From: Roseovarius sp.
GTDB taxonomy: Bacteria > Pseudomonadota > Alphaproteobacteria > Rhodobacterales > Rhodobacteraceae
Assembly: GCA_029212365.1 (NCBI GenBank)
Contig: JARGOC010000024.1
Location: forward strand, 1 to 52,075
Length of the DNA: 52,075 nt
Reading direction: 5' to 3'
Both the position numbers and the translations under genes were made by a program. Under the pieces are notes generated by a model. It did not search any database. It had not been told where the DNA came from and saw nothing but the letters and a program-made list of their open reading frames with translations. This document shows, one piece after another, positions 24,632-34,030 of this stretch (its first letter is position 1; every line of letters begins with the position of its first letter).

Positions 24632-25405
24632 TCACTGGTTTATCAGGGTTAACACCTCTTGGTGAAGCTCAGGGGTGGCTGCTGATACAACACGGCCATC
24701 CGAGGCAAGTGTGAGCGGCTCTCCGTCCCAATCGGTCACGACACCGCCGGCGGCTTTGATCAATGCCGAGACGGCCAGATAGTCGTAGGGCTGCAAATCA
24801 TAATCCACCACCGCATCAACATAACCCGCAGAAAGCAACGCATGCGGATAGCAATCATAGGCAAAGCGCCGTGTTTGCCCGGCTTGCATCAAACGGCTGA
24901 AAACCTGTGGGTGCTGGTCAAATATCTTGTCGCCCTCGTTCACAAACAAGATCGCCTGATCAAGGCGGGTCCGGCCGGACACCACGATCGGATCACCATT
25001 CATCGTGGCCCCCTGCCCGGCAACCCCGATATAGACCTCGCTCAGGGCAGGCATTCCGACAACGCCAATCTGCGATTGACCATCTTCCAGCAAGCTCAGC
25101 AAAAACCCAAACAGCGGGTAGCCAGACAAGAATGATCGTGTGCCGTCAATCGGATCAATCACCCAGACATATCTGTTGTCCAGCCCCTCGGCCCCCTGTT
25201 CTTCGCCAAAAATCCCGTCATCCGGAAAATGCTTGCCCAAGTAATCCCTGACGACAGATTCAACCGCTTTGTCGGCCTGAGTGACGGGGCTGTCATCCGA
25301 TTTGAATTCAACATTCAGCGGATTGCGGAAATGATCCATCGCCACGGACGCCGCAACCTGTGAAATCCGGGCAGCATGGCGGGCAAGCTCTGTCAGGTCG
25401 GTCAT
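24632..25405 (-). CDS. hisN: Inositol-monophosphatase-family phosphatase, histidinol-phosphatase type
   Basis: The 257-aa protein has the metal-binding motifs FGEEQG, WVIDPIDGTRSF and YDLQPYDYLAV. The sequence is closest to HisN-type histidinol phosphatases, but the family also dephosphorylates inositol phosphates and other small substrates. It starts 28 bp after the FAD-GcvT gene and could be the last member of the methylated-amine operon, or it could be independent. The symbol is tentative. Confidence 0.82.
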   Translation of the reverse strand: MTDLTELARHAARISQVAASVAMDHFRNPLNVEFKSDDSPVTQADKAVESVVRDYLGKHFPDDGIFGEEQGAEGLDNRYVWVIDPIDGTRSFLSGYPLFGFLLSLLEDGQSQIGVVGMPALSEVYIGVAGQGATMNGDPIVVSGRTRLDQAILFVNEGDKIFDQHPQVFSRLMQAGQTRRFAYDCYPHALLSAGYVDAVVDYDLQPYDYLAVSALIKAAGGVVTDWDGEPLTLASDGRVVSAATPELHQEVLTLINQ

Positions 25406-25433
25406 GCGGCGCTTTCTTATTGAGTGTTTCTAA

Positions 25434-27881
25434 TCAGGCTTTTACGCGCAGCATCTTGGGGTCGTAAAGAGGCTCCATATGCACGCGCGCAGCCACCCGT
25501 TCGGTGGCAACTTCAAGCTCATACTCGCCCGAAGAGACATACTCGGCGTCCACGCCATCAGGGTTGCGCACATATCCGTATCCAATCGAGCGCCCAACTG
25601 TAAACCCATAGCCACCCGAGGTCAGCCAACCCACGCGTTCACCATTGCGATAGATCGTTTCGCGCCCCAAAAGTACAACGTCAGGGTCCACGGTAAAGCA
25701 GGCCAGCATCTTTTTCACGCCGCCGGATTTCTGCGCTTCAACCGCAGCACGGCCTTTGAAATCAATGTTCTTGCTCAGCTTCACAGCCCAGCCCAGCCCG
25801 GCCTCATGGGGGGTGTGATCGGGGCCGATCTCGGCGCCCCATGCGCGATAACCCTTTTCAAGACGCAACGTTTCAATCGCGCGGTAGCCAGCATTAAGCA
25901 CACCACGGCTTACGCCCGCCTGCATCAGTGCGGCATACACCGTCTGGGCATATTCAACAGGCAGGTGCAATTCCCAGCCCAGCTCGCCCACATAGGTCAC
26001 CCGCAATGCCTGGACTGGACAACCGGCAATTCCGATGGTGCGGATGGTGCCAAATTTAAAGCCGTCATTTGAGACATCATCACGCGTAACAGCCCCAAGA
26101 ATATCACGCGCCTTTGGACCCATCAGCGACAACACCGCATTGGATGAGGTGATATCGAACAACTGGCAGTTCATCCCTTGGGGGATATTGCGGCTGATCC
26201 AGTCAAAATCATGAGTGGCAAAGCCAGTGCCGGTAACAATATAGAATTCATCATGCGCCACACGCCCGACCGTCAGGTCACATTCGATCCCGCCCTTATC
26301 GTTCAGCATCTGCGTGTAGGTCAGCGTGCCAACCGGCTTGTCCACATTATTGGCGCATATCCAATTCAAAGCCGCAACAGCATCCGGGCCTTTCAACGCG
26401 AATTTGGCAAATGACGTCTGATCAAAGATCACCGCCGCCTCGCGCGCGGCCTTGTGTTCGCGCCCCACGGCGTTGAACCAGTTTTGGCGGCCAAAGCTGT
26501 AGACATCTTTGGGGGTCTCGCCCTGTGTGGCATCGGCAAACCAGTTGGGACGTTCCCAGCCCAGTTTTTCACCGAAACACGCGCCAGCCTCGGCCAGCAC
26601 ATCATAGAGCGGCGATTTGCGACAGGGGCGGCCGCTGTCGTGCTCCTCATGTGGCCAGGCCATGGTGTAATGCTTGCCATAGGCCTCAACCGTGCGGGTG
26701 CGCACCCAATCGGTATCAAAATGCGGACGGCCAAAACGGCGGATGTCCGCAGACCACAGATCAAACGGCGGCTCGCCTTTGTGGGCCCATTCGGCCAGCG
26801 CCATCCCGGCCCCTCCACCAGCGGCGATGCCAAAAGCATTGAAGCCTGCGCCAACAAAGAAATTCTCCAGCTCCGGCGCCTCACCTATGATGAAATTGCC
26901 ATCGGGGGTAAAACTTTCAGGTCCGTTGGTCAACGTTTTGATGCCTGCGGTTTCCAAGGCGGGTACACGGCCCAGCGCCAGCTCCATCAATTGCTCAAAA
27001 TGATCAAAGTTGCTGTCCAGCAACGTGTAATGAAACCCCCGAGGAATGCCATTTGTGGCCCATGGGATCGGGTTGGCCTCATAGCCGCCCATCACCAGCC
27101 CGCCGACCTCTTCCTTGTAATAGGTCAGCCGGTCAGGATCGCGCAGAGTGGGCAGATTTGACGGCATCCCCTCGATCCGCTCGGTCACCATGTATTGATG
27201 CTCCATCGACACCAGCGGCACATTGACACCAAAGCGTTTGGCAAAACTCCGCGTCCATTGCCCGGCGCAACAGATCACCTTTTCGCATTCAATCCGGCCC
27301 TGATCAGTGATCACGGCCCGGATTTTGCCATTCTCGATCTCAATATCGGTTACTTTTGTGTCTTCAAAGATCGACGCCCCAGCCATACGCGCGCCCTTGG
27401 CCAGCGCCTGCGTAATATCCGAGGGGTTGGCCTGCCCGTCGGTGGGCATGAAGGCCGCGCCAACAAGGTCTGAGATGTCCATCAGCGGCCACAATTCCAA
27501 CGCCTCTTGCGGGGTCAGCAGCTCCATTTCCAACCCAAAACTATGGGCGGTGGTCGCCTGGCGTTTCACCTCGGTCCAGCGTTCCTGATTACACGCCAGA
27601 CGCATGCCGCCATTCATCTTCCAGCCGGTGCCAAGGCCGGTTTCCTGTTCAATCTTGTTATACAAATCAACTGAGTAGCCAAGAAGCTGGGTGATGTTGG
27701 CGTTTGATCGCAGCTGTCCTACCAGCCCGGCGGCATGAAACGTCGTGCCTGACGTCAGCTTTTTGCGCTCCAGCAAAACGGTATCAGTCTGGCCCAGTTT
27801 GGCCAGATGATAGGCGGTTGAACACCCGATGATGCCGCCGCCAATGATGACGGTCTTTGCGGTATTGGGAAGGGGGGTCAT
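25434..27881 (-). CDS. FAD-dependent dehydrogenase with GcvT domain (dimethylglycine/sarcosine dehydrogenase family)
   Basis: The 815-aa protein removes methyl groups from N-methylated glycines in its family, passing C1 units to tetrahydrofolate. Residues about 10-400 form the FAD-binding DAO domain with GGGIIGCSTAYHLAKLG at 14-30; H49 in TTFHAAGL sits where relatives attach FAD covalently. A middle domain and the aminomethyltransferase domain with its C-terminal barrel follow. It lies 9 bp behind a choline-kinase-like gene in the transport operon, which fits a role in breaking down a methylated amine. The substrate is not fixed by sequence. Confidence 0.9.
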   Translation of the reverse strand: MTPLPNTAKTVIIGGGIIGCSTAYHLAKLGQTDTVLLERKKLTSGTTFHAAGLVGQLRSNANITQLLGYSVDLYNKIEQETGLGTGWKMNGGMRLACNQERWTEVKRQATTAHSFGLEMELLTPQEALELWPLMDISDLVGAAFMPTDGQANPSDITQALAKGARMAGASIFEDTKVTDIEIENGKIRAVITDQGRIECEKVICCAGQWTRSFAKRFGVNVPLVSMEHQYMVTERIEGMPSNLPTLRDPDRLTYYKEEVGGLVMGGYEANPIPWATNGIPRGFHYTLLDSNFDHFEQLMELALGRVPALETAGIKTLTNGPESFTPDGNFIIGEAPELENFFVGAGFNAFGIAAGGGAGMALAEWAHKGEPPFDLWSADIRRFGRPHFDTDWVRTRTVEAYGKHYTMAWPHEEHDSGRPCRKSPLYDVLAEAGACFGEKLGWERPNWFADATQGETPKDVYSFGRQNWFNAVGREHKAAREAAVIFDQTSFAKFALKGPDAVAALNWICANNVDKPVGTLTYTQMLNDKGGIECDLTVGRVAHDEFYIVTGTGFATHDFDWISRNIPQGMNCQLFDITSSNAVLSLMGPKARDILGAVTRDDVSNDGFKFGTIRTIGIAGCPVQALRVTYVGELGWELHLPVEYAQTVYAALMQAGVSRGVLNAGYRAIETLRLEKGYRAWGAEIGPDHTPHEAGLGWAVKLSKNIDFKGRAAVEAQKSGGVKKMLACFTVDPDVVLLGRETIYRNGERVGWLTSGGYGFTVGRSIGYGYVRNPDGVDAEYVSSGEYELEVATERVAARVHMEPLYDPKMLRVKA

Positions 27882-27890
27882 TCTGATGCC

Positions 27891-28772
27891 TCAGCTACGC
27901 TTGAAAGTGTCATATGTCGCGCGGAACTGCGCGAGGTTTTCGGCCGTGTAAGCGCCATAATCAAAGTCGATGTCCGAGGTGATTTCCGACACCATGCTCC
28001 ACATCGTTTCGCGCAGAAGCGAGGCGCATTTCATCGCTGAATAGCGGCGCAGCAGGCCCTCGGTGACGGGGGCCTCAAAATAGGTTTCAAGCATCCAGGT
28101 TTCCTGAGCCTCGCTTAACCCATTGTTTGACGCCAACCCGCCCAGATCAAACAGCGGAGAGTTGAACCCGGCATAGTCATAATCAATCAGCCAGAGCCGC
28201 GCGCCATCATCCAGAAAATTGCCACACAGCAGGTCGTTATGGCCAAACACCATATCAAACGGCCCGGCGGCCTGTTCCAATGCGTTGCCGATATCAACCA
28301 ACTCAGGGATCACAGCCCTGTGGGCGCTGCCACGTTCCAACAATGTGGCGCCATAATCACGGATCACATGGAACACCCAAAACACCATCGCCGGACCGCG
28401 CAGATGTTTGGGCACGTCCGTGTGGCAGGCCTTAACCACCTCCAGAATGCGCGGCAGATAGGCCTCGGCGCGCACGTCCTCTTCGGTCAACGTGTGGCTT
28501 TCGATATACTCAAGAACCGTCAGATCACCCTGCGCATACACCACTTCAGGCGATAGCCCCGCAGCATGGGCGGCACGCGATGCGGCCAGCTCGTTAAAGC
28601 GCATCACCTGGTGCAACGGAATGTCATCGCCAACACGCACCACGCATTTGCGCGCCCCGTCATCCACCAGATAGTTCACATTGGTGATCCCACCCGTTAA
28701 CGGCGTGGCTGTGATCTCTCCTGACCAGATCGGCAGGGCAGATATGCGCCTCATAAGGTCAGCTTGGGTCAT
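27891..28772 (-). CDS. Choline/ethanolamine-kinase-like phosphotransferase
   Basis: The 293-aa protein has the aminoglycoside/choline kinase fold: a nucleotide loop (GGITNVNYLV), Brenner motif FGHNDLLCGNFL with the catalytic aspartate, and LIDYDYAGFNS for metal. In its family it would phosphorylate choline or a similar amino alcohol. It starts 3 bp after the permease stop and ends 9 bp before the dehydrogenase gene, so it is clearly in the operon. Whether it works in catabolism or lipid head-group recycling is open. Confidence 0.87.
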   Translation of the reverse strand: MTQADLMRRISALPIWSGEITATPLTGGITNVNYLVDDGARKCVVRVGDDIPLHQVMRFNELAASRAAHAAGLSPEVVYAQGDLTVLEYIESHTLTEEDVRAEAYLPRILEVVKACHTDVPKHLRGPAMVFWVFHVIRDYGATLLERGSAHRAVIPELVDIGNALEQAAGPFDMVFGHNDLLCGNFLDDGARLWLIDYDYAGFNSPLFDLGGLASNNGLSEAQETWMLETYFEAPVTEGLLRRYSAMKCASLLRETMWSMVSEITSDIDFDYGAYTAENLAQFRATYDTFKRS

Positions 28773-28775
28773 GTC

Positions 28776-30773
28776 TCAACTCTCCAATCCATAGCGCAGC
28801 CGTGCGCCGCGCGCCCCGGCGTTGATCAGCCGGTCTGCAATGATAGCGATTGAGGCGATGGCAAGCCCCGCCACCAAACCACGCCCGGTGTCGGCCTTGG
28901 TCAGGGCGATATACACCTCCTGGCCCAGATCGCGGGTGCCCACCAAGGCAGTGATCACCAGCATCGACAGCGCCAACATGATGGTCTGATTGATGCCCAG
29001 CAGGATTTCCGGCAGGGCCAACGGCAGGCGCACCAGACGCAGCAACTGACGCGGGGTGCAGCCCGATACGATGCCCGCTTCGATCAGGTCTGGGTTGATA
29101 TTGCGAATCCCATGCGCGCCATAGCGCACCGCCGGCGCCAGCGCATAAAGCACGATGGCAATCATCGCCGTAAAATCACCCACCCGAAACAGCATGACCA
29201 CCGGGATCAGATACACAAAGCTGGGCAGGGTTTGCAGCGTGTCGATAAACACACCGATGATCGCTCCTGCGCGTTTGTTCAGGGCGGCCAGCACCCCCAG
29301 TGGCACACCAATCAGTGTGGCCAGAATGACCGAGGCACCACAGAGATACACCGTGACCATCGCCTTGGGCCACAGCCCGCTCACCACGATCAACCCCGAC
29401 AAGACCCCGCACAAAGCAGCAAGCCGCCAACCCCCTGCCCGCCAGCCCAAAAGGGTCAGCATGGCAATGGCCCAAGGCCAGGGAATACCCAGCAACGTCT
29501 TTTTGATGGGCAGCATAAAGTAGGTCAGGAAGAAGACTTTGACAGCCTCAAACGCATCAAAATAATTCACGTTCAGATATTTCACCAGATTATCCCAGAA
29601 ATCCCCGGTGGTGGCGGTCAGCGCCTCCGGATACGCCAGCAGGATCGGCGCGAAACGCCCCAACAGCCAGGTGACACCCAGCAAGATCAGCACGATCAAC
29701 GTCCGTTTGTGGCGCATCGCCCAATGGGTGCCGGGCACCGGATGATGGATTTGCCCCATGCGTTCGGCAAAGGCCTGGCTGATCCGGTCCACCGCAATGG
29801 CCAGCACAACGATAGCAATGCCCGCCTCAAAACCGGCACCGATATCCAGACGGCGCAACGCAGCCAGCACATCAAAGCCCAGGCCACCTGCGCCAATCAT
29901 CGAGGCAATGATAACCATGTTCAGCGTCAGCATGATCACCTGATTGACCCCAACCATCAGCGAATGGCTGGCCGAGGGCACCAGCACCCGCCACATCAAC
30001 TGTCGATTGGTTGTCCCAACCATGCGGCCAAAATCCACCAGCTCAGGATCAACCGATTTCAACGCCAGAATGGTAACGCGCACCATCGGCGGAGTGGCAT
30101 AGATGATCGTGGCCACCAAGGCCGAAACCGGGCCAAAGCCGAACATGAACAGGATTGGCACCAGATAGGCAAAGATCGGGATGGTCTGCATCAAATCCAG
30201 AATAGGCGATAACATACGTTCGCCGGTGGGGTGGCGGTATGCCCAGATACCAATCATCAGCCCACCGCCCGCGCCAATCGGCACCGCAATCAGAACCGAG
30301 GCCAGCGTGACCATCGCGCTGTCCCATTGGCCAAACATGGCAAGATACAAAAAACACGCGCCCACAATGGCGGCCAAAATCCAATCACGGCAATACTGCC
30401 CCAAGGCAACAACCCCGGCGGTGACGGCAATCCAGCTGACAGCCGGCACGATGAGTGTCGCCTCTTTACCGCGCCCGGTGCTGAAGCCTTCGGCCAGCAG
30501 CGACAGCACAAACTGGTAGGGTTGTTCGATCAGCCAGGCCAGCGACCGGGTGACATCAGTGAACGCCACCGCACCGATGGCCGCGTCCTCAACCAACCAT
30601 TTCATCGCCGAGGAAATGTAGGTTTTGAACGGGATAACCCAAGCATTTGGAAACTTGATCAGCCAGCGCATATCCAGCGCCTTGGACAGATCACGCCCAT
30701 AATACCCAAGCAAAACAGTGGCAACAATCAGAACCCAGACAAGGATCACCCGTTTGTCAAAGCGCGCGGTCAT
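28776..30773 (-). CDS. ABC transporter permease with two fused ProW-type domains
   Basis: The 665-aa inner-membrane protein contains two complete permease domains in tandem. Each has the inner-membrane EAA-like loop (SVDPELVDFGRMVGTT in the first, NINPDLIEAGIVSGCT in the second) and similar flanking helices. It forms both transmembrane halves for the quaternary-amine (QAT/ProU) uptake system. A fused permease of this size is found in TMAO and related roseobacter systems (TmoW), so TMAO is a candidate. Its start overlaps the ATPase stop as ATGA. Confidence 0.93.
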   Translation of the reverse strand: MTARFDKRVILVWVLIVATVLLGYYGRDLSKALDMRWLIKFPNAWVIPFKTYISSAMKWLVEDAAIGAVAFTDVTRSLAWLIEQPYQFVLSLLAEGFSTGRGKEATLIVPAVSWIAVTAGVVALGQYCRDWILAAIVGACFLYLAMFGQWDSAMVTLASVLIAVPIGAGGGLMIGIWAYRHPTGERMLSPILDLMQTIPIFAYLVPILFMFGFGPVSALVATIIYATPPMVRVTILALKSVDPELVDFGRMVGTTNRQLMWRVLVPSASHSLMVGVNQVIMLTLNMVIIASMIGAGGLGFDVLAALRRLDIGAGFEAGIAIVVLAIAVDRISQAFAERMGQIHHPVPGTHWAMRHKRTLIVLILLGVTWLLGRFAPILLAYPEALTATTGDFWDNLVKYLNVNYFDAFEAVKVFFLTYFMLPIKKTLLGIPWPWAIAMLTLLGWRAGGWRLAALCGVLSGLIVVSGLWPKAMVTVYLCGASVILATLIGVPLGVLAALNKRAGAIIGVFIDTLQTLPSFVYLIPVVMLFRVGDFTAMIAIVLYALAPAVRYGAHGIRNINPDLIEAGIVSGCTPRQLLRLVRLPLALPEILLGINQTIMLALSMLVITALVGTRDLGQEVYIALTKADTGRGLVAGLAIASIAIIADRLINAGARGARLRYGLES

Positions 30774-31792
30774 TCGCCGCCCCCCTCGCCAAACAGAACA
30801 TGCGCAACCGCCAGTCGGTCAATGGATCCGATGATCTGACCCGCGCCATCAGCCACCGGCACAGGGGCTTCGGCCACGATGATACGTTCGGCCACATCCG
30901 AAATGCGGGCATTATGCGCAACAGGCTCACCACTGCCAGTGCCGCCTTTGGTCATCAGCCCGCCAACGCTCAGCACCTTTGAGCGCGGAATATGGCGGGT
31001 GAATTCGGCAACATACTCAGTGGCCGGGTTCACCACCAACTCCTCGGGGGTGGCGATCTGGATGATCTCGCCGTCCTTCATGATGGCAATGCGATCAGCC
31101 AGCCGCACGGCTTCCTCAAAATCATGAGTGATAAAGACGATGGTCTTGTGCAGACGCGCCTGAATGCGCAGAAACTCATCCTGCATTTCACGCCGGATCA
31201 GCGGATCAAGCGCCGAAAACGGCTCGTCCAGAAACCACAGGTCCGGCTCGGCCACGAGAGAACGGGCAATGCCCACACGCTGTTGCTGCCCCCCGGATAA
31301 TTCTCGGGGGTAATAATCTTCGCGCCCCTTAAGGCCGACCAGCTCGATCACCTCATGGGCCTTGGCCATCGCCTGCCCCTTGGGGGCGCCTTGCACTGTC
31401 AGCGGGAACACCACGTTTTGCAGCACGCTCAGATGTGGCAACAAGGCAAAATGCTGAAACACCATTCCCAGCTTGTGCCGGCGGATGTCGATCATCTCGG
31501 CATCGCTGGCCCCCAGCAGATCAACACCATCAAACAGGACTTGCCCACCTGTCGGCTCAATCAGGCGTGACAGGCAACGAACCAACGTGGACTTGCCTGA
31601 CCCCGACAGGCCCATGATGACAAAAATCTCGCCCTCAATGATGTCTATATTGGCGTTGCGCACAGCCCCGATCAGGCCCGCATTTTGTATGTCCTCGCCG
31701 CTGGGTGATGGGGATTGTCGCAAAAACCGATCCGGGTCAGCCCCGTATAATTTCCACACATTTCGGCAGGATAATTTGATATTCGGCGTCAT
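30770..31792 (-). CDS. ABC transporter ATP-binding protein, glycine betaine/quaternary amine type
   Basis: The 340-aa ATPase drives the uptake system. Walker A GLSGSGKST is at 61-69, the signature LSGGQQQR at 165-172 and Walker B WFLDEP at 186-191. The N-terminal extension and the C-terminal partial CBS-like segment (after about 280) are typical of the ProV/OpuAA family. It shares a 4-nt overlap with the permease gene. Confidence 0.95.
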   Translation of the reverse strand: MTPNIKLSCRNVWKLYGADPDRFLRQSPSPSGEDIQNAGLIGAVRNANIDIIEGEIFVIMGLSGSGKSTLVRCLSRLIEPTGGQVLFDGVDLLGASDAEMIDIRRHKLGMVFQHFALLPHLSVLQNVVFPLTVQGAPKGQAMAKAHEVIELVGLKGREDYYPRELSGGQQQRVGIARSLVAEPDLWFLDEPFSALDPLIRREMQDEFLRIQARLHKTIVFITHDFEEAVRLADRIAIMKDGEIIQIATPEELVVNPATEYVAEFTRHIPRSKVLSVGGLMTKGGTGSGEPVAHNARISDVAERIIVAEAPVPVADGAGQIIGSIDRLAVAHVLFGEGGGE

Positions 31793-31848
31793 AGATTACT
31801 CCAAGCCAACCAGCATTGCGGGGCGAGTTTACTGATAGCATGAAAGGG

Positions 31849-31887
31849 TGGCCGGGGATGTGGGAGACGTGAAGACACCCCCGGCCA
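31849..31887. promoter_or_regulatory. Hairpin between binding-protein and ATPase genes
   Basis: Perfect 9-bp arms TGGCCGGGG (31849-31857) and CCCCGGCCA (31879-31887). In transport operons such a structure usually stabilises the binding-protein mRNA or partly terminates, giving excess binding protein. No U run is present. Confidence 0.6.
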
Positions 31888-31894
31888 AAGTGAC

Positions 31895-32836
31895 TTACTG
31901 AGCGATCCAGCCAGACCAGCGGTCTTTGTTCTGGCTCATCCAATTGGCGACAACAGCGTCAACTTCGACACCGTTCAAATCAGCCTCACCAACCATGGCG
32001 CTCATTTCCTCATTCGACAGCTTATAGGCATCAATGATGGTGTATGCGCCGGGCCATTGCTCTTGCAGGCCAGACCAGGCTGCCTTCCAGATCGGGCCAC
32101 GCGGTTTGCCGCAATCATAGGCCATATCGGGGTTCACACCCACAGATGGATCGCTATAGCACTCGGGCGAAAACGGTGGGAACTCCACAAACTCGCCCTC
32201 GTATTTCGCCGGGGCCCAATGCGGCACATAGACCCAAAGGATGATCGGATCCTGACGTTGGTAAGCCGATTCCAGCTCGGCAAACAAGGCGGCATCTGTG
32301 CCCGCGTGGACCACTTCAAAGTCCAGTCCCAGGGCCTCTACGCGTTCTTCATCGAACCCGCCCCAGGTAACCGGGCCGCCCACATATCGCCCGCTTGGCG
32401 CAGTTTCAGCGGTAGAAAATTCTTCTGCGCAGTCTTTCAAAGCTTCCCAATTGGGCAGGCCGGGGCAGAGCTCTTTCATATAGGAGGGGTACCACCATTC
32501 CTCGATCGCCATCAGGCCGGTTTCGCCGACATTCACCACATTTCCTGTGGCGGTGGCTTCGTCCAATGCCTCACGGCCGGTGGTTTCCCAGATTTCCATG
32601 GCCAAATGCAGATCACCGGTTTTCAGCCCCGCGAATTGCGCAATATAATCCGCCTGAACATACTCAACCGAATATCCCGCCTCCTCGAGGATACTGCCCA
32701 TGATCTTGGTGTTGATCAGCTGACCTGACCAATCATGCAGTGTCAGCTTGATCGGATCAGTCGAATCGGCGGACCAAGCCACCGACGCGGCCAATGTGGC
32801 AGCGGTAAACGCGCCCAAGGCTTTGATATTTAGCAT
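31895..32836 (-). CDS. Periplasmic substrate-binding protein, ProX/OpuAC/TmoX family
   Basis: The 313-aa protein has a signal peptide (cleavage after AWS/A, about residue 22). The mature part belongs to the OpuAC fold that cages quaternary amines with aromatic residues; tryptophans occur in LHDWSGQ, EIWETTG, EEWWYPS and VTWGGFD. The ligand could be choline, betaine, TMAO or similar. It is the first gene of the operon. Its upstream region is shared with the DeoR gene and carries repeated TGTGG(T/C)TTTT sites. Confidence 0.92.
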   Translation of the reverse strand: MLNIKALGAFTAATLAASVAWSADSTDPIKLTLHDWSGQLINTKIMGSILEEAGYSVEYVQADYIAQFAGLKTGDLHLAMEIWETTGREALDEATATGNVVNVGETGLMAIEEWWYPSYMKELCPGLPNWEALKDCAEEFSTAETAPSGRYVGGPVTWGGFDEERVEALGLDFEVVHAGTDAALFAELESAYQRQDPIILWVYVPHWAPAKYEGEFVEFPPFSPECYSDPSVGVNPDMAYDCGKPRGPIWKAAWSGLQEQWPGAYTIIDAYKLSNEEMSAMVGEADLNGVEVDAVVANWMSQNKDRWSGWIAQ

Positions 32837-32850
32837 CTTTCATCTCCCGG

Positions 32851-32864
32851 TTATGTGGTTTTTT
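32851..32864 (-). promoter_or_regulatory. Candidate DeoR-type operator site 1
   Basis: TTATGTGGTTTTTT, 15 nt upstream of the binding-protein start. It shares its core with the sites at 32921 and 33006. Confidence 0.5.
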
Positions 32865-32920
32865 GTGTTTATTTGTCAAAGCGTAAGTAAAAAGCTGAAC
32901 CAGGCCCTGAGTTTAGTCAA

Positions 32921-32933
32921 GAAAAACCACACT
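32921..32933 (-). promoter_or_regulatory. Candidate DeoR-type operator site 2, inverted
   Basis: GAAAAACCACACT; its complement reads AGTGTGGTTTTTC, the same core in reverse orientation. Confidence 0.5.
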
Positions 32934-33005
32934 ATCTCACAGCAACCGCCAGAGAGCTGTTCTAAAAGGCCAGATAATTAGGCTAACTCTGCACTAAATG
33001 TTGTT

Positions 33006-33018
33006 TTATGTGGCTTTT
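33006..33018 (+). promoter_or_regulatory. Candidate DeoR-type operator site 3
   Basis: TTATGTGGCTTTT, 28-40 nt upstream of the DeoR start codon; differs from site 1 by a single T-to-C. Confidence 0.5.
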
Positions 33019-33045
33019 CGCGCTACATTCCAAGGAGGAGGCCAC

Positions 33046-33825
33046 ATGACCCCATTGCGCAAGACCACGAACCAAAGAGAAGAAGAAATCCTCAGAGAAC
33101 TGCAAAAGGCAGGCGGGTCGTGCCGGGTCAGTTTTCTGGCCAATCAGTTAACAGTGTCGAACGAAACCATCCGGCGCAATATCCGCACCTTGGAAGAAAA
33201 CGAAATTGTGCGCAAAGTGCATGGCGGCGTACATCTGGTTGAGGATATCGCCGAGGCACCGTTTCATTCCCGCATTTCAACCCACAAGGATGAAAAACTG
33301 CGCCTGGCTGCCGCCGTGGCTGAAAACATCAGCGATGGCGAGTCCGTATTTCTGGATATCGGATCAACAACGGCATATGTGGCGATGGAGCTGAAACAGC
33401 GCAGTGATCTTTTTGTCGTGACCAACTCAGCCTTTGTTGCCAATACATTGGCCACACGCAACGGCAACCGGGTGTTTCTGGCAGGCGGCGAATTGCGCGC
33501 CCACGATGGTGGCGCCTTTGGGGCCGAAGCGTTGGATTTGGTGCAACGGCTGAACGTGCAGTTTGCCGTTTTTTCCGCCGGGGCTGTGAACGCTGAACTC
33601 GGGTTCATGTTACACGATCTGGAAGAGGCCAATCTGGCCCGCGTCGCCGCCGCCAACGCACAAGTGCGCATTGTCGTGGCCGACAAGGACAAATTCAACA
33701 AGCGCGCGCCAGTGTCTATTGGCAGTGACACGCAATTTGATGTGTTTTACACCGATGCCCAACCCTCTGCAGCTATCTCCAGAATGCTAAAATCGAAAGA
33801 TATTGATCTGGTTGTCGTCGACTAA
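33046..33825 (+). CDS. DeoR-family transcriptional regulator
   Basis: The 259-aa protein has the N-terminal DeoR helix-turn-helix (REEEILRELQ, VSNETIRRNIRTLEE, VHGGVHL) and a C-terminal sugar-phosphate-sensor-like domain with FLDIGSTTAYVA and VFLAGGELR. DeoR proteins are mostly repressors released by a phosphorylated ligand. The divergent operon encodes a kinase, which could make such a ligand. ATG at 33046 is preceded by GGAGGAGG; the open frame begins 16 codons earlier without an SD. Confidence 0.93.
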   Translation: MTPLRKTTNQREEEILRELQKAGGSCRVSFLANQLTVSNETIRRNIRTLEENEIVRKVHGGVHLVEDIAEAPFHSRISTHKDEKLRLAAAVAENISDGESVFLDIGSTTAYVAMELKQRSDLFVVTNSAFVANTLATRNGNRVFLAGGELRAHDGGAFGAEALDLVQRLNVQFAVFSAGAVNAELGFMLHDLEEANLARVAAANAQVRIVVADKDKFNKRAPVSIGSDTQFDVFYTDAQPSAAISRMLKSKDIDLVVVD

Positions 33826-34030
33826 AGCCTTGCCTGCACGCGCTTTCCTATATTGGGTTTGTTAACCATTCCGCGATTTGCCTGTATGGTAGGCAGAATT
33901 AGTGTGTACATCCATTTCATCCACAACTTATTGGGGTTATCCACAACAAATAGCTTTACAGGTCGCCTTGTTGCCGCCACCATATCTTGTATGAGCGGAG
34001 GGAATAGCCCCCGCTTCTAGAGCAGGCACC

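Noticed and set aside
29112..30212. 366-codon plus-strand open frame
   Set aside because: Antisense to the permease gene; rich in His, Gln and Arg as expected of a shadow frame.
33855..33870. CtrA half site (TTAACCAT)
   Set aside because: A single half site with no spaced partner is expected by chance.
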